Origin: Aralia elata
Taxonomy: Eukaryota; Streptophyta; Magnoliopsida; Apiales; Araliaceae
Direction of reading: 5' to 3'
Assembly (NCBI GenBank): GCA_034770075.1
Contig: CM068383.1
Span: 45,837,222-45,901,221, forward strand
DNA: 64,000 nt
Shown: piece by piece, positions 35,535 through 46,302 of the stretch
Layout of the letters: every line of letters begins with the position of its first letter
Numbering within the stretch: the first letter of the stretch is position 1
Notes under the pieces: generated by a model
Databases searched by the model: none
Told to the model about the DNA's origin: nothing
What the model saw: only the letters and a program-made list of their open reading frames with translations
Program-made: the position numbers and the translations under genes

Positions 35535-37348
35535 TGTTAGGTTTGTATAACGCGAACATGCAATCAAATTACATAAATAAAGCGGAAGCGCGATAAAATC
35601 GGATTTTAAAATTTTATACAAACCATCACCAAGATCAATCTATGTGCTCAATTAACGATATAAACGAAAGAGATAGAGATTAAGAAATTATACCCTCGTT
35701 GAACCGTGCTTCCTCGGGTACAAGTTCACCTCCAATTCCTTCGCGTTCTCCTTGAATTCCACCGACTAAATTCCTTTGCTTGATCAACGTTAGCCACCCA
35801 AGTGTTTGGCCTCTAGAGGTGATCCACCAAGGAAGAATAGTTATTCAAGAAGTTGGGTGTTGGCAAAACCCTAGTTTCTATCTCTATAAAAATTGCAAGT
35901 ACTTTCCACAATCTAATGCAAGAGTGTGTAACCCTAATCTATGATAAGACTCCTCATATTTATAGATGTAGGAAAACCCTTCCCTAAACTATTTAGGATT
36001 AGGATTTCTATTATAATCAAACTCCTTTAATTAATTATGCTCCTAATCCAATTAGGAATTCATGTGCGAGTACTTATATTAATTAATTCTCAATCTCTAT
36101 TAGGAATTAAATAATAATAATAGTAATAATAATAATAAGACTCCTCTTATTAATTTATATTTAATATTTTTGAAATATTAAATAATAAATATTAAGCTAT
36201 TTAATTTATTCTATCACCATAGATTAAATTAAATACACATAACTTATTATTACAATTATGCCATTTACTTCTTAAATAAATATTTTTCTTTTGCGGTGTG
36301 ACCCTTTAGGTTCTCTATATTAAACCGGTTGTGAATAAATCAATTAGAACAATTCTAATTTTATTTAAATAAATAAATTAAACTATTTAATTCATTTAAA
36401 TAAATAATATTTATTCTACAATAAGGGTAAGCCCCCTTAGCGATCAACGACTTTTCAGATAATATAGATTTCAACATTAATCACAAAAGAACCTTTTAGT
36501 GAATAGTTACCATACAATTCAATCCTTCTACCATACAATGTCCCAATTAAATATAAGACATGGATTTACTGTCAAGTCTTATTTTAATTATATGTATTTC
36601 GATTCCCAAATGCACAACTCTAAATAATGCAAATTAGAAACTCCTTTCTAATTTCATTCTGCCTTGGCCAAGGACTACTGAGTTGTCATTTATCGAATCT
36701 CATAGGACATTCACATCTTTTACTAGACGTGGTAGATTTTTTATTGATCATTTACCTATCTCTATGTACAACTTATTATACCCAATCATACCCTTTGATA
36801 TACCCTAAAGGTCTTAAGGGATATGTCAAAGTATAACTCAGCATACACAAGATACTATGATGATCTCAAGTCCAAGGATCACTTGTACTACTATCACTAT
36901 TGGAATTCCTATTTAAGGCGAGTAAAACTCCATTAGGTATTCCTTAGCGAGCCACGTTCAGTGAATTTATTCTCCAATAAGCAACTACATACTTGCTTTA
37001 GTGTCTCCACACAAATGATTATGAGATCAATCATCCTCTTCTTAAGAGCAAACAACGTATGTACTAATCTATCCGGATTCACTAATCTCCTATTTAGTAA
37101 TCCAACGATTAGGAACGATTTTAGTTTGTGAGCTATCTAGAATTTAGATCTCATTAGCGTGATCACCATCATGATTCTAAAAGCATTGCTCAAAACAATG
37201 GGTTTATCACATTTAATATAACAGCACTATGTAGATAATATAAAATGCCTTTTAAGAAAATCAATTTTTTTATTAATAAATGATTAAGATTACAAAGTAT
37301 ATGCTACATCATATCAAATATGATTGGCTTGTGTGCATACTACTTTCA
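35535..37348 (-). repeat. B1 3' LTR (1814 bp)
   Basis: TGTTAGG...CTTTCA. About 95% like the 5' LTR by eye. No gene; short frames are not supported. Confidence 0.9.
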
Positions 37349-37361
37349 ATCTCCCACTTGC
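37349..37361 (-). other. B1 polypurine tract
   Basis: Minus strand GCAAGTGGGAGAT directly before the LTR start TGAAAGTAG; the usual Copia AAGTGGGAGA form. Confidence 0.85.
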
Positions 37362-37362
37362 A

Positions 37363-38640
37363 CTAAAGCCAATCGCCTTGGTATCTAATACCCATCTTCT
37401 CTAAGTGACGATCAAACTGTTGTTGAGTTAAAGCTTTAGTAAATGGATCTGTAATGTTGTCTTGAGAGTCCACACGCTCCAGGGTGACATCTCCTCTTTC
37501 AATGATCTCTCTAATCAAATGAAACCGCCGCAATACGTGTTTGGATTTGTGATGAGACCTGGGTTCCTTAGCCTGCGCAACAGCTCCTCTAATGCTAGGA
37601 ACCACTCCAAGTTCAGTTACGAACTTCTTTATCCAAACAGCTTCCTTTGCAGCTTCACTTGCAGCTATGTACTCTGCCTCTGTCACTGAATCAGTAACTG
37701 TTTGATGCTTGGAACTTTTCCAACTCACTGCACCACCATTTAAGGTAAACACATACCCTGAAACGGATTTACTGTCATCTTGGTCTGTTTGAAAACTTGA
37801 GTCTGTATAGCCCTCTAGTTTCAATTCAGACCCACCGTAGACAAGAAATACATCCTTAGTTCTTCTCAAGTACTTTAGGATATTTTTCACTGCCTTCCAG
37901 TGCTCTTCTCCTGGATTCGACTGATATCTGCTCGTTACACTAAGTGCATGAGCGACATCTGGTCTAGTACATATCATACCATACGTGATAGATCCTATTG
38001 CGGAAGCATAAGGAATCTTACTCATTCGGTCTCTCTCCTCAGGTGTCTTTGGAGCCTGTTTCTTGGAGAGATGTATTCCATGGCTCATCGGTATGAGACC
38101 TCTCTTGGAATCTGCCATGCTAAACTTCTTTAGCATCGAGTCAATGTACTTTCCTTGGGTCAAGCCCAACATCCTTTTAGATCTATCTCTATAGATCTTT
38201 ATCCCCAAAATATAGGATGCCTCACCCAAGTCCTTCATGGAGAAGTGTTTAGATAACCAAATTTTGATCGACTGTAGCATAGGAACATCGTTCCCTATCA
38301 GTAATATGTCATCAACATATAATACAAGGAATGAAACAGCGCTCCCACTAACCTTCTTGTACACACATGGTTCATCCTCATTTTTGATAAAATCAAACCT
38401 TTTGATTATCTCATCAAAACGGATGTTCCATCTTCGAGAAGCTTGCTTTAATCCATAAATGGATCGTTGTAGCTTACAGACTTGGTTTGTTCCAACCGTT
38501 AAAACAAAACTCTCTGGCTGTATCATATATACATTTTCCTCAACCTCTCCATTGAGGAAGGCCATTTTCACGTCCATTTGCCAGATCCCGTAGTCATAAT
38601 AAGCTGCAATTGCAAGCAAAATCCGAATGGACTTAAGCAT
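37363..38640 (-). pseudogene. B1 reverse transcriptase and RNase H
   Basis: 425 open codons, minus. RVT_2-type Copia reverse transcriptase: QMDVKMAFLNGEVEE with the first catalytic Asp, SIYGLKQASRRW, and catalytic YVDD (LVLYVDDILLIGND). RNase H follows: VSGYVFTLNGGAVSWKS, then DSVTEAEYIAASEAAKEAVW. The expected segment with the catalytic CDN (between GVVPSI and the AQAKEP motif) is missing: the frame reads GVVPSIRGAVAQAKEP, an in-frame loss of about ten residues. Ends with TKALTQQQFDRHLEKMG, normal for the family. Homology continues upstream of the Met at 38640 across an in-frame TAG near 38724, so this is part of a longer polyprotein. RNase H should be inactive. Confidence 0.9.
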
Positions 38641-38721
38641 AGCTACTGGTGAGAAGGTTTCATCATAGTCAACTTCTTGTCTTTGTTTGAAACCTTTTGC
38701 AACCAGCCGGGCCTTATAGGT

Positions 38722-39321
38722 CTATACCTTGCCATCTGCTCCAGTCTTTCTCTTAAAGACCCATTTACACCCAATAGGCTTAATGCCCTCAGGTGGTAAA
38801 ACCAAAGTCCATACTTGGTTTTCATACATGGAGTCCATCTCGGATTTCATGGCTTCTAGCCATTTCTCTGAGTCTTCACTACTCATAGCCTCTTCGTAAG
38901 TCAATGGATCATCATCATCTATGATGCGTACCTCATCATCATCCTCTGTGATGAATCCATACCTATCAGGTATCTTCGGTACTCTTCCAGATTTACGAAT
39001 AGGTAGTGGTATAGTAGGTTCTTCTACTTGGTCAGGTACCTGACTTTGATCCGTAGTATTTTGTGGTTCTTGAACTTCTTCAAGATATATCTTACTCCCA
39101 CTGACCCCTTCAAGGATAAGCTCCTTTTCCAAGAAGGCAGCGTGTTTCGCAACAAACACCTTTTGATCAGTAGGATGATAGAAATAATACCCTGATGTTT
39201 CTTTAGGGTATCCCACGAATCTACATTTGTCGGATCTAGTCTTCAGCTTATCATGCTCAAACCTTTTGACATAAGCTGGACAACCCCAAGTCTTAACATG
39301 CTTAAGATTTAGTTTCCTCAC
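38722..39321 (-). pseudogene. B1 integrase C-terminus/linker to RT
   Basis: 199 codons. Contains the integrase C-terminal HVKTWGCPAYVKR and YPKETSGYYFYHP motifs, an acidic linker, then the start of RT (AMSSEDSEKWLEAMKSEMDS, GCKWVFKRKTGADGKV). Stops at a TAG right before the RARLVAKGF-type segment, which continues in the same frame into the 38640 ORF. Confidence 0.85.
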
Positions 39322-39323
39322 TG

Positions 39324-39659
39324 TCCATATCTCATATGGGGTCTTTGGGTCGGATTTGGTAGGTACCTTGTTAAGTAGGTATGCAGCCGATTCTAGGGCA
39401 TAACCCAGAAGGATATTGGAAGGTCAGTAAAACTCATCATGGATCAAACCTTGTCCAACAATGTTCGATTTCTCCTTTCAGATACACCATTCAACTGTGG
39501 CGTCCCTGGTGGAGTCCATTGTGAGATTATACCATTTTCTTTGAGACAACTTAGAAACTCATTGGTCAAGTATTCACCTCCTCGATCCGATCGAAGAATC
39601 TTAGTACTCTTACCATTTTGCGTCTCTACTTCACTTTTGAATTCTTTGAACTTTTTCAA
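39324..39659 (-). pseudogene. B1 integrase catalytic core, second half
   Basis: Carries LRSDRGGEY (second catalytic Asp) and GVSERRNRTLLD (catalytic Glu). A TGA follows LDKV where relatives have Arg (compatible with CGA to TGA). Frame is offset from the upstream ORF, so a frameshift lies near 39640-39660. Confidence 0.82.
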
Positions 39660-40752
39660 ACGATTCAGATTTGTATTTCATTAAATACACATATCCAAAT
39701 CTAGAATGATCATCAGTGAAAGTAATAAAATAAGAATACCCTCCTCGTGCATTCGTTGTCATAGGTCCACATACATCTGTGTGTACCAACGCTAACAACT
39801 CTGTAACTCTTTCTCCTTTTCCACTAAAAGGAGATTTAGTCATCTTACCCATGAGACAAGATTCACAAGTTGGATATGATTCGTAATCAGATAGCTCTAA
39901 AAGCCCATCTTTATGCAACTTGGATAATCTTGTTTCATTGATATGACTGAGTCTACAGTGCCACATAAAGGTATAATTAACATCATCTCTTTTTCTTTTC
40001 TTAGTTTGTTCAATTTGAAGTATATTTTCATGCAAGTCAAGTATGTAAAGTCCATTAAGTAGGTTCCCAACACCATATAAAACATTTTTATTATAAATAG
40101 AACATCTGTTGTTCTTTATTATAATATCAAAACCATCCATATGTAATACAAAAATTAAAATAATGTTTCTAATGAGAGTCGGAACATAATAACAATTATT
40201 TAAACTAATGAACTTGCTCGAAGGCAGTGCTAAACAATAAGTCCCTACAGCTAATGTAGCAACCTTTGCTCCATTTCTCACTCGTAGGACGACTTCATCC
40301 TTGTTAAGCTTTCTACTTCTACTTAGTCCCTGAACATTATTACATATGTGAGAACTACAGCCGGTATCCAATACCCAAGTAGAATTTTGACTTTCAGAAA
40401 AATTAATTTCAATCATGAACAAACCTAGATAGGAAGTCGAAGCTTCTCCAAGCTTCTTCTGGTCCGCAAGATACTCCTTGCAGTTCCTCTTCCAGTGTCT
40501 CGACTTATTGCAATGGTAGCAAATTCCTTTGCTATCTGGATCAGGTTTCTTTTTATCCTTTCTCTTCGCCTTGCCCTTAGCCTTCTTGTTTTTCTTCTTT
40601 TCAGAAGATACCTTGGGCCTCTTCCTTTTCTTGGAAGAATCATCTACTAGTAAGACTTGGTTCTTGTTGGATGAAAAGTGACCTTCAGCAGTTTTCAGCA
40701 TGTTAAGTAACTCAGGCAAGCTGACGTCCAACTTATTCATGTGAAAATTCAC
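39631..40752 (-). pseudogene. B1 gag C-terminus, protease and integrase N-terminal half
   Basis: 373 codons, minus. Order: gag segment LDVSLPELLNML (residue 8 on), Lys/Arg-rich linker, zinc knuckle CYHCNKSRHWKRNC (about 77-90), protease WVLDTGCSSHIC (about 125-136), GAG-pre-integrase with HCRLSHINETR and the CESC pair, integrase first Asp in HTDVCGP and ITFTDDHSR. Ends by frameshift inside the integrase core. The first Met is internal: gag begins at about 41265. Confidence 0.9.
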
Positions 40753-40759
40753 AACAAAT

Positions 40760-41304
40760 TGCGAGAAGGTGTCCGGGAGTGACTAAAAGATCAAATCTTG
40801 GCTTAACCCCCCATCCATCACGAATCCAAGATGTCCAAGTTGTTCAATCAGATTGATCATCTTAAGGACATGAGTCTCAACAGCAATGCCCTCAGTCATA
40901 CGAGATCGGAAGAGCTCCTTAGATATCTGATATCTAGCAGTCCTACTTTACTCACCATACAACTCTTTGAGGTGCAGCAATATAGTAGAAGCATCCATAG
41001 TTTCATGCTGACGTTGAAGCTCGTTACTCATGGATGCGAGCATGATGCATTCAACCAGGATTGCATCATCTTGCCACTTTCTGAAAGTAGCAATCTCTTC
41101 CTCAGAGGCTGTTTCTACAACACTTGCAGGGACTGGCGAATTTAGGACATAAGAAATCTTTTCAGCAGTGAGAACAATTCTTAGATTCCTTAACCAGTCC
41201 GTGTAATTCGGTCCGGTCAGTTTATTAGCATCAAGTATGCTACGCAGTGATAGTGAGTTTGACATTTTTAAATTCTGCATGTGAAATAGACAACATTTTA
41301 GCAT
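40760..41304 (-). pseudogene. B1 gag N-terminal part
   Basis: Likely true start at 41265 (MSNSLSLRSILDANKLTG, then TDWLRNLRIVL). Open to a stop at 40948 after LKELYGE, then stops and shifts before the 40752 ORF. A Copia gag of the UBN2 kind. Confidence 0.8.
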
Positions 41305-42934
41305 GCATTCATTTAATTAATTACCAAAATAAATTAGGTCTTTATTTTAAATTGGTTTCTCTCACTTTTTCATCAAACTATATTACCCTCAATATATAGT
41401 TCGGCAATTCTAATTAAAGATTTGCTAGTGAGACTAAAGATCCCATTTCAAATGTATATAGCCTTGTGGTGACACAACAAACGATATATAAATAAATAGG
41501 TACACAACTATTGTCAATTACATCTCTATGTAACTCCTTGTATTTTGCCTCTTAGATTATTTTGATAAAGTGGTGACACATCCGAATCAAAATTATCCAA
41601 GTTAAGTCCATCCTAGCACTTCTATATATGTGAAAAGAAAAATACCGTCCTTGTGGTGACACAACAAAACAGTAATGTTCAATTCCTTAATAAGCATCAA
41701 ATGTGATAAAGCAACATCTTAAATATTTAATACTTGCCTTGTGGTGACACATCAAACTCATATTAAACATTTAATACTCTATTGTTTTACCATGCTAGAA
41801 GGCGACGTTCGATATTCCAAATATCTTTGAACGCTTAGGACTTAATATAATTTCTTTGAGGGGTTTATTATTATTAGTCTCATTTTGTTTAGCGCGCGCA
41901 TGCACATATATATATAAAATACGCGTCATATTATTTAACATGCGAAGCATGTTGTATAATATAATATAATATATATATATAGTAATCATGCACATATAGA
42001 ATACTATATTCTACCCGGATTGATTATGGACTTTTATTCTAGTTTGGTTCACTATAGCCACCAAGTGAACCAAAAAGTCAAACCTAGGGTGCAAGAATTA
42101 AATTTAAATATAACTATTACATTTAAACCTGGGCTCCATTACAAACGGGTCTTCTAGCGCTCCTTGCTCCTTTGTCTCCAATTCTTCAAAATTAATTCTA
42201 ACTAGTCCTATTACAAAAACTATTTACAATAAATATAAACCTTGATCAGCAGTCAAGGGGAAGTACATAGGAGGGAAATAGAATTTACATTAAGAAAAAT
42301 TAGAGAAGACGAGGTACGTAGACCCCATTTATATAAAAAAATACCCATACATTCAAGCATCCACTAAAATAAATTCAATCACACATTGGTCAATAATCCA
42401 TAATCAATCCCTATTTATTATCACACATATCTCTATATGTATTAATAAATAACATTCATCTCATGAATAATAAAAACATTCCATATATGCATTGATATCA
42501 ATTAATGGGCAAAAGTTTTGCTAATATTTAGTTTTGAAACAAAATAAACTCTTTTATTTTAATCAAAAACCAAATCCAAATTAAACTCTTTTAATTTTAG
42601 CAATCTGAAATCCTATTCCAGATAAAATAAACATCTTTATTTTAAACTTATATCAATTAAATAAACCATTTATTTTAATTGAAAGAAAAAATTATTTTTC
42701 GGATTCTGCTGTCCGGCGCAGCTGCGCCCAGAATGAACTGGGACACGACGCAGCTGCGCTGAACCCCAGAAACGACTTTCTGGGTTTGGGCGCAGCTGCA
42801 CTCTAGAATGAACTGGAGCCGGCGCAGCTGCGCCGCGTAGCAGATTCAGAAAAAATGGATTCTGCCCAAAAATTTCGATCCAATCACATACTACACACAT
42901 GGAATTATCAAAATCGATAATTAGCACAAGATTA
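41305..42934 (-). other. B1 5' leader (non-coding)
   Basis: AT-rich. Four GTGGTGACACA motifs (41465, 41570, 41651, 41740), a short AAATAAA/TTTATTT array (42536-42682), GC-word island 42714-42838. The 121-codon minus frame at 42670-43035 runs across leader, PBS and LTR and is not a gene. Confidence 0.75.
42714..42838. repeat. GC-word island in B1 leader
   Basis: Four words, all with CAGCTG cores: GGCGCAGCTGCGCC, GACGCAGCTGCGCT, GGCGCAGCTGCACT, GGCGCAGCTGCGCC, with AGAATGAACTGG spacers as in Copia B. Confidence 0.88.
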
Positions 42935-42947
42935 GGCTCTGATACCA
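42935..42947 (-). other. B1 primer-binding site, initiator-Met type
   Basis: Minus strand TGGTATCAGAGCC, exact; one base from the LTR. Confidence 0.9.
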
Positions 42948-42948
42948 C

Positions 42949-44731
42949 TATTAGGTTTGTATAACGCGGACATGAAATCAAATTACATAAATAAAACGGA
43001 AGCGCGATAAAATCGAATTTTAAAATTTTATACAAACCATCACCAAGATCAATCTATGTGCTCAATTAACGATATAAACGAAAGAGATAGAGATTAAGAA
43101 ATTATACCCATGTTGAACCGTGCTTCCTCGGGTACAAGTTCACCTCCAATTCCTTCGCATTCTCCTTGAATTCCACCGAATAAATTCCTTTGCTTGATCA
43201 ACGTTAGCCACCCAAGTGTTTGACCTCTAGAGGTGATCCACCAAGGAAGAATAATTATTCAAGAAGTTGGGTGTTGGCAAAACCCTAGTTTTTATCTCTA
43301 TAAAAATTGCAAGTACTCTCCACAATCTAATGCAAGAGTATGTAATGCTAATTTAAGATAAGACTCCTCTTATTTATAGATGTAGGAAAACCCTTCCCTA
43401 AACTATTTAGGATTAGGGTTTCTATTATAATTAAACTCCTTTAATTAATTATGCTCCTAATCCAATTAGAAATTCATGTGTGAGTACGTCTATTAATTAA
43501 TTCCCAATCCCTATTAGGAATTAAATAATAATAATAATAGTAATAATAATAAGACTCCTCTTATTAATTTATATTTAATATTTCTGAAATATTAAAAAAT
43601 AAATATTAAGCTATTTAATTTATTCTATCCCCATAGATTAAATTAAATACACATAACTTATTATTACAATTATGACATTTACTTCTTAAATAAATATTTT
43701 TCTTTTGCGGTGTGACCCTTTAGGTTCTCCATATTAAACCAGTTGTGAATAAATCAATTAGAACAATTCTAATTTTATTTAAATAAATAAATTAAACTAT
43801 TTAATTCATTTAAATAAATAATATTTATTCTACAATAAGGGTAAGCCCCTTTAGCGATCAACGACTTTTCAAATAATATAGATTTCAACATTAATCACAA
43901 AAGAACCTTTTAGTGAATAGTTACCGTACAATTCAATCCTTCTACCATACAATGTCCCAATTAAATATAAGACATGGATTTACTGTCAAGTCTTATTTTA
44001 TTTAATTATATGTATTTCGATTCCCAAATGCACAACTCTAAATAATGCAAATTAAAAACTCCTTTCTAATTTCATTCTACCTTGGCCAAGGACTACTGAG
44101 TTGTCATTTATCGAATCACATAGGACATTCACATCTTTTATTAGACGTGGTAGATTCTTTGTTGATTATTCACCTATCTCCATGTACAACTTATTATACC
44201 CAATCATACCCTTTGATATACCCTAAAGGTCTTAAGGGACATGTCAAAGTATAACTCAGCATACACAAGATACTATGAAGATCTCAAGTCCAAGTATCAC
44301 TTGTACTACTATCACTATAGGAATTCCTGTTGACAGGCGAGTAAAACTCCATTAGATATTCCTTAGCGAGCCACGTTCAGTGAACTTATTCTCCAATAAG
44401 TACCTACATACTTGCTTTAGTGTCTCCACACAAATCATTATGAGATCAATCATCCTCTTCTTAAGAGCAAGCAACGTATGTACTAATCTATCCGGATTTA
44501 CTAATCCCCTATTTAGTAATCCAACGATTAGGAACGATTTTAGTTTGTGAGATATCTAGAATTTAGATCTAATTAGCATGATCATCATCATGATTCTAAA
44601 AGCATTGCTCAAAACTATGGGTATAAAATGCCTTTTAAGAAAATCAATTCTTTTATTAATAAATGATTAAGATTACAAAGTATATGCTACATCATATCAA
44701 ATATGATTGGCTTGTGTGCATACTACTTTCA
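42949..44731 (-). repeat. B1 5' LTR (1783 bp)
   Basis: Plus-strand terminus reads TATTAGG instead of TGTTAGG. A block of about 30 bp present in the 3' LTR (near 37200-37240) is missing near 44625. No gene. Confidence 0.88.
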
Positions 44732-44736
44732 ATTCA

Positions 44737-46302
44737 CCGGTTAAATTCCTTCCTTTGATCAACGTTTACCACCCAAATGTTCGGCCTCTAGAGGTGATCC
44801 ACCAAGGAATAATATGTATTGAAGAAGATGGGTGTTGGCAAAACATAGTTTCTATCTCTATAATAATTGTAAGTACTCTCCCAACTATTGAAGTGTGTCT
44901 AATTGTCTAACCATTTTCCATAATAAGACTTCTCTTATTTATAGATGTAGGCAACCCTCTTAAACTATTTAGGAATAGAGGTTTATTTTAATTAAACTCT
45001 TAATCCAATCAGGAATTTATGAGAGTACTTTTATTAATTAATTCTCAAACCCTTTTAGAAATTAAATAATAATAATAGTAATAATAATAAGACTCCTCTT
45101 ATTAATTTATATTTAATATTTCTAAAATATTAAATAATAAATATTAAGTTATTAAATTTATTTTATCTCCATAGATTAAATTAAATACACTTAACTTATT
45201 ATTACGATTATGCCATTTACTTCTTAAAAAATATTTTTCTTTTGCGGTGTGACCCTTTAGGTTCTCCATATTAAACCGGTTGTGAATAAATCAATTAGAA
45301 CAATTCTAATCTTATTTAAATAAATAAATTAAATTATTTAATTCATTTAAATAAATAAATTTTATTTTACAATTAGCTTAAGCTCCCTTAGCGACCAACG
45401 ACTTTCCACATAATATAGATATCAATATTAATCACAAAAGAACCTTTCAGTGAATAGTTACCGTACAATTCAATCCTTCTACTATACAATATCCCAATTA
45501 AATATAAGACATGGAATTATTGTCAAGTCTTATTTTATTTAATTATATGCATTTCGATTCTTAAATGCACAACTCTAAATAATGCAAATTAGAAACTCCT
45601 TTCTAATTTCATTCGGCTTTGGCCAAAAACTTCTGAGTTGTCATTTATCGAATCACATATGACATTCTCTCCTTTTAATAGAAGTGGTAGATTCTTTGTT
45701 GACCATTCACCTATCTCCATGTACAACTTATTATACCCAATCATACCTTTTGATATACCCTAAAGGTCTTCAGGGCCTGTCAAAGTATAACTCATCATAC
45801 ACAAGATACTATGATGATCTCAAGTCTAAGGATCACTTGTACTGCTATCACTTAATGAATTTCTATTGACAGACAAGTAAAACTCCATTAGGTATTCCTT
45901 TAGCGAGCCACGTTCAGTGAACTTATTCTCTAATAAGCACCTACATACTTGCTAGAGTGTCTCCACACAAATGATTATGAGATCAATCATCCTCTACCTA
46001 AGAACAAGCAAACTATGTACTAATCTATCCGGATTCACTAATCCCCTTTTAGTAATCCAACGATTAGGAACGATTTTAGTTTTAAGCTATCTAGAATTTA
46101 GATCTCATTAGCATGATCATCATCATCATGATTCTAAAAGCATTGCTCAAAACTATGGGTTTATCACACTTAATATAACAACATCATGTAGATAATGAAA
46201 ATGTCTTTAATAAATTAATTCTTTTATTAATAACCGAATAAGATTACAAAGTATATACTACATCATATCAAATATGATTGGCTTGTGTGTATACTACTTT
46301 CA
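44737..46302 (-). repeat. Copia B 5' LTR, second part
   Basis: Continues from 35534 and ends CTTTCA at 46302. More diverged from the B1 LTRs than those are from each other. No gene. Confidence 0.88.

Larger units (their letters stand above)
35535..44731 (-). mobile_element. Ty1/Copia element B1, minus strand, complete ends
   Basis: 9.2 kb element: 3' LTR 35535-37348, polypurine tract, RT/RNase H, integrase, protease and gag (all minus), long leader, iMet PBS at 42935-42947, 5' LTR 42949-44731, flanked by ATTCA. LTR size (1.8 kb), a 1.6 kb leader and protein sequence fit a TNT/Angela-like Copia; the sub-lineage is not certain. Coding region has at least one frameshift, several stops and an RNase H deletion, so it is no longer autonomous. 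Confidence 0.92.

Noticed and set aside
42670..43035. 121-codon minus frame in the B1 leader
   Set aside because: Crosses leader, PBS and LTR; no homology and not kept in Copia B.
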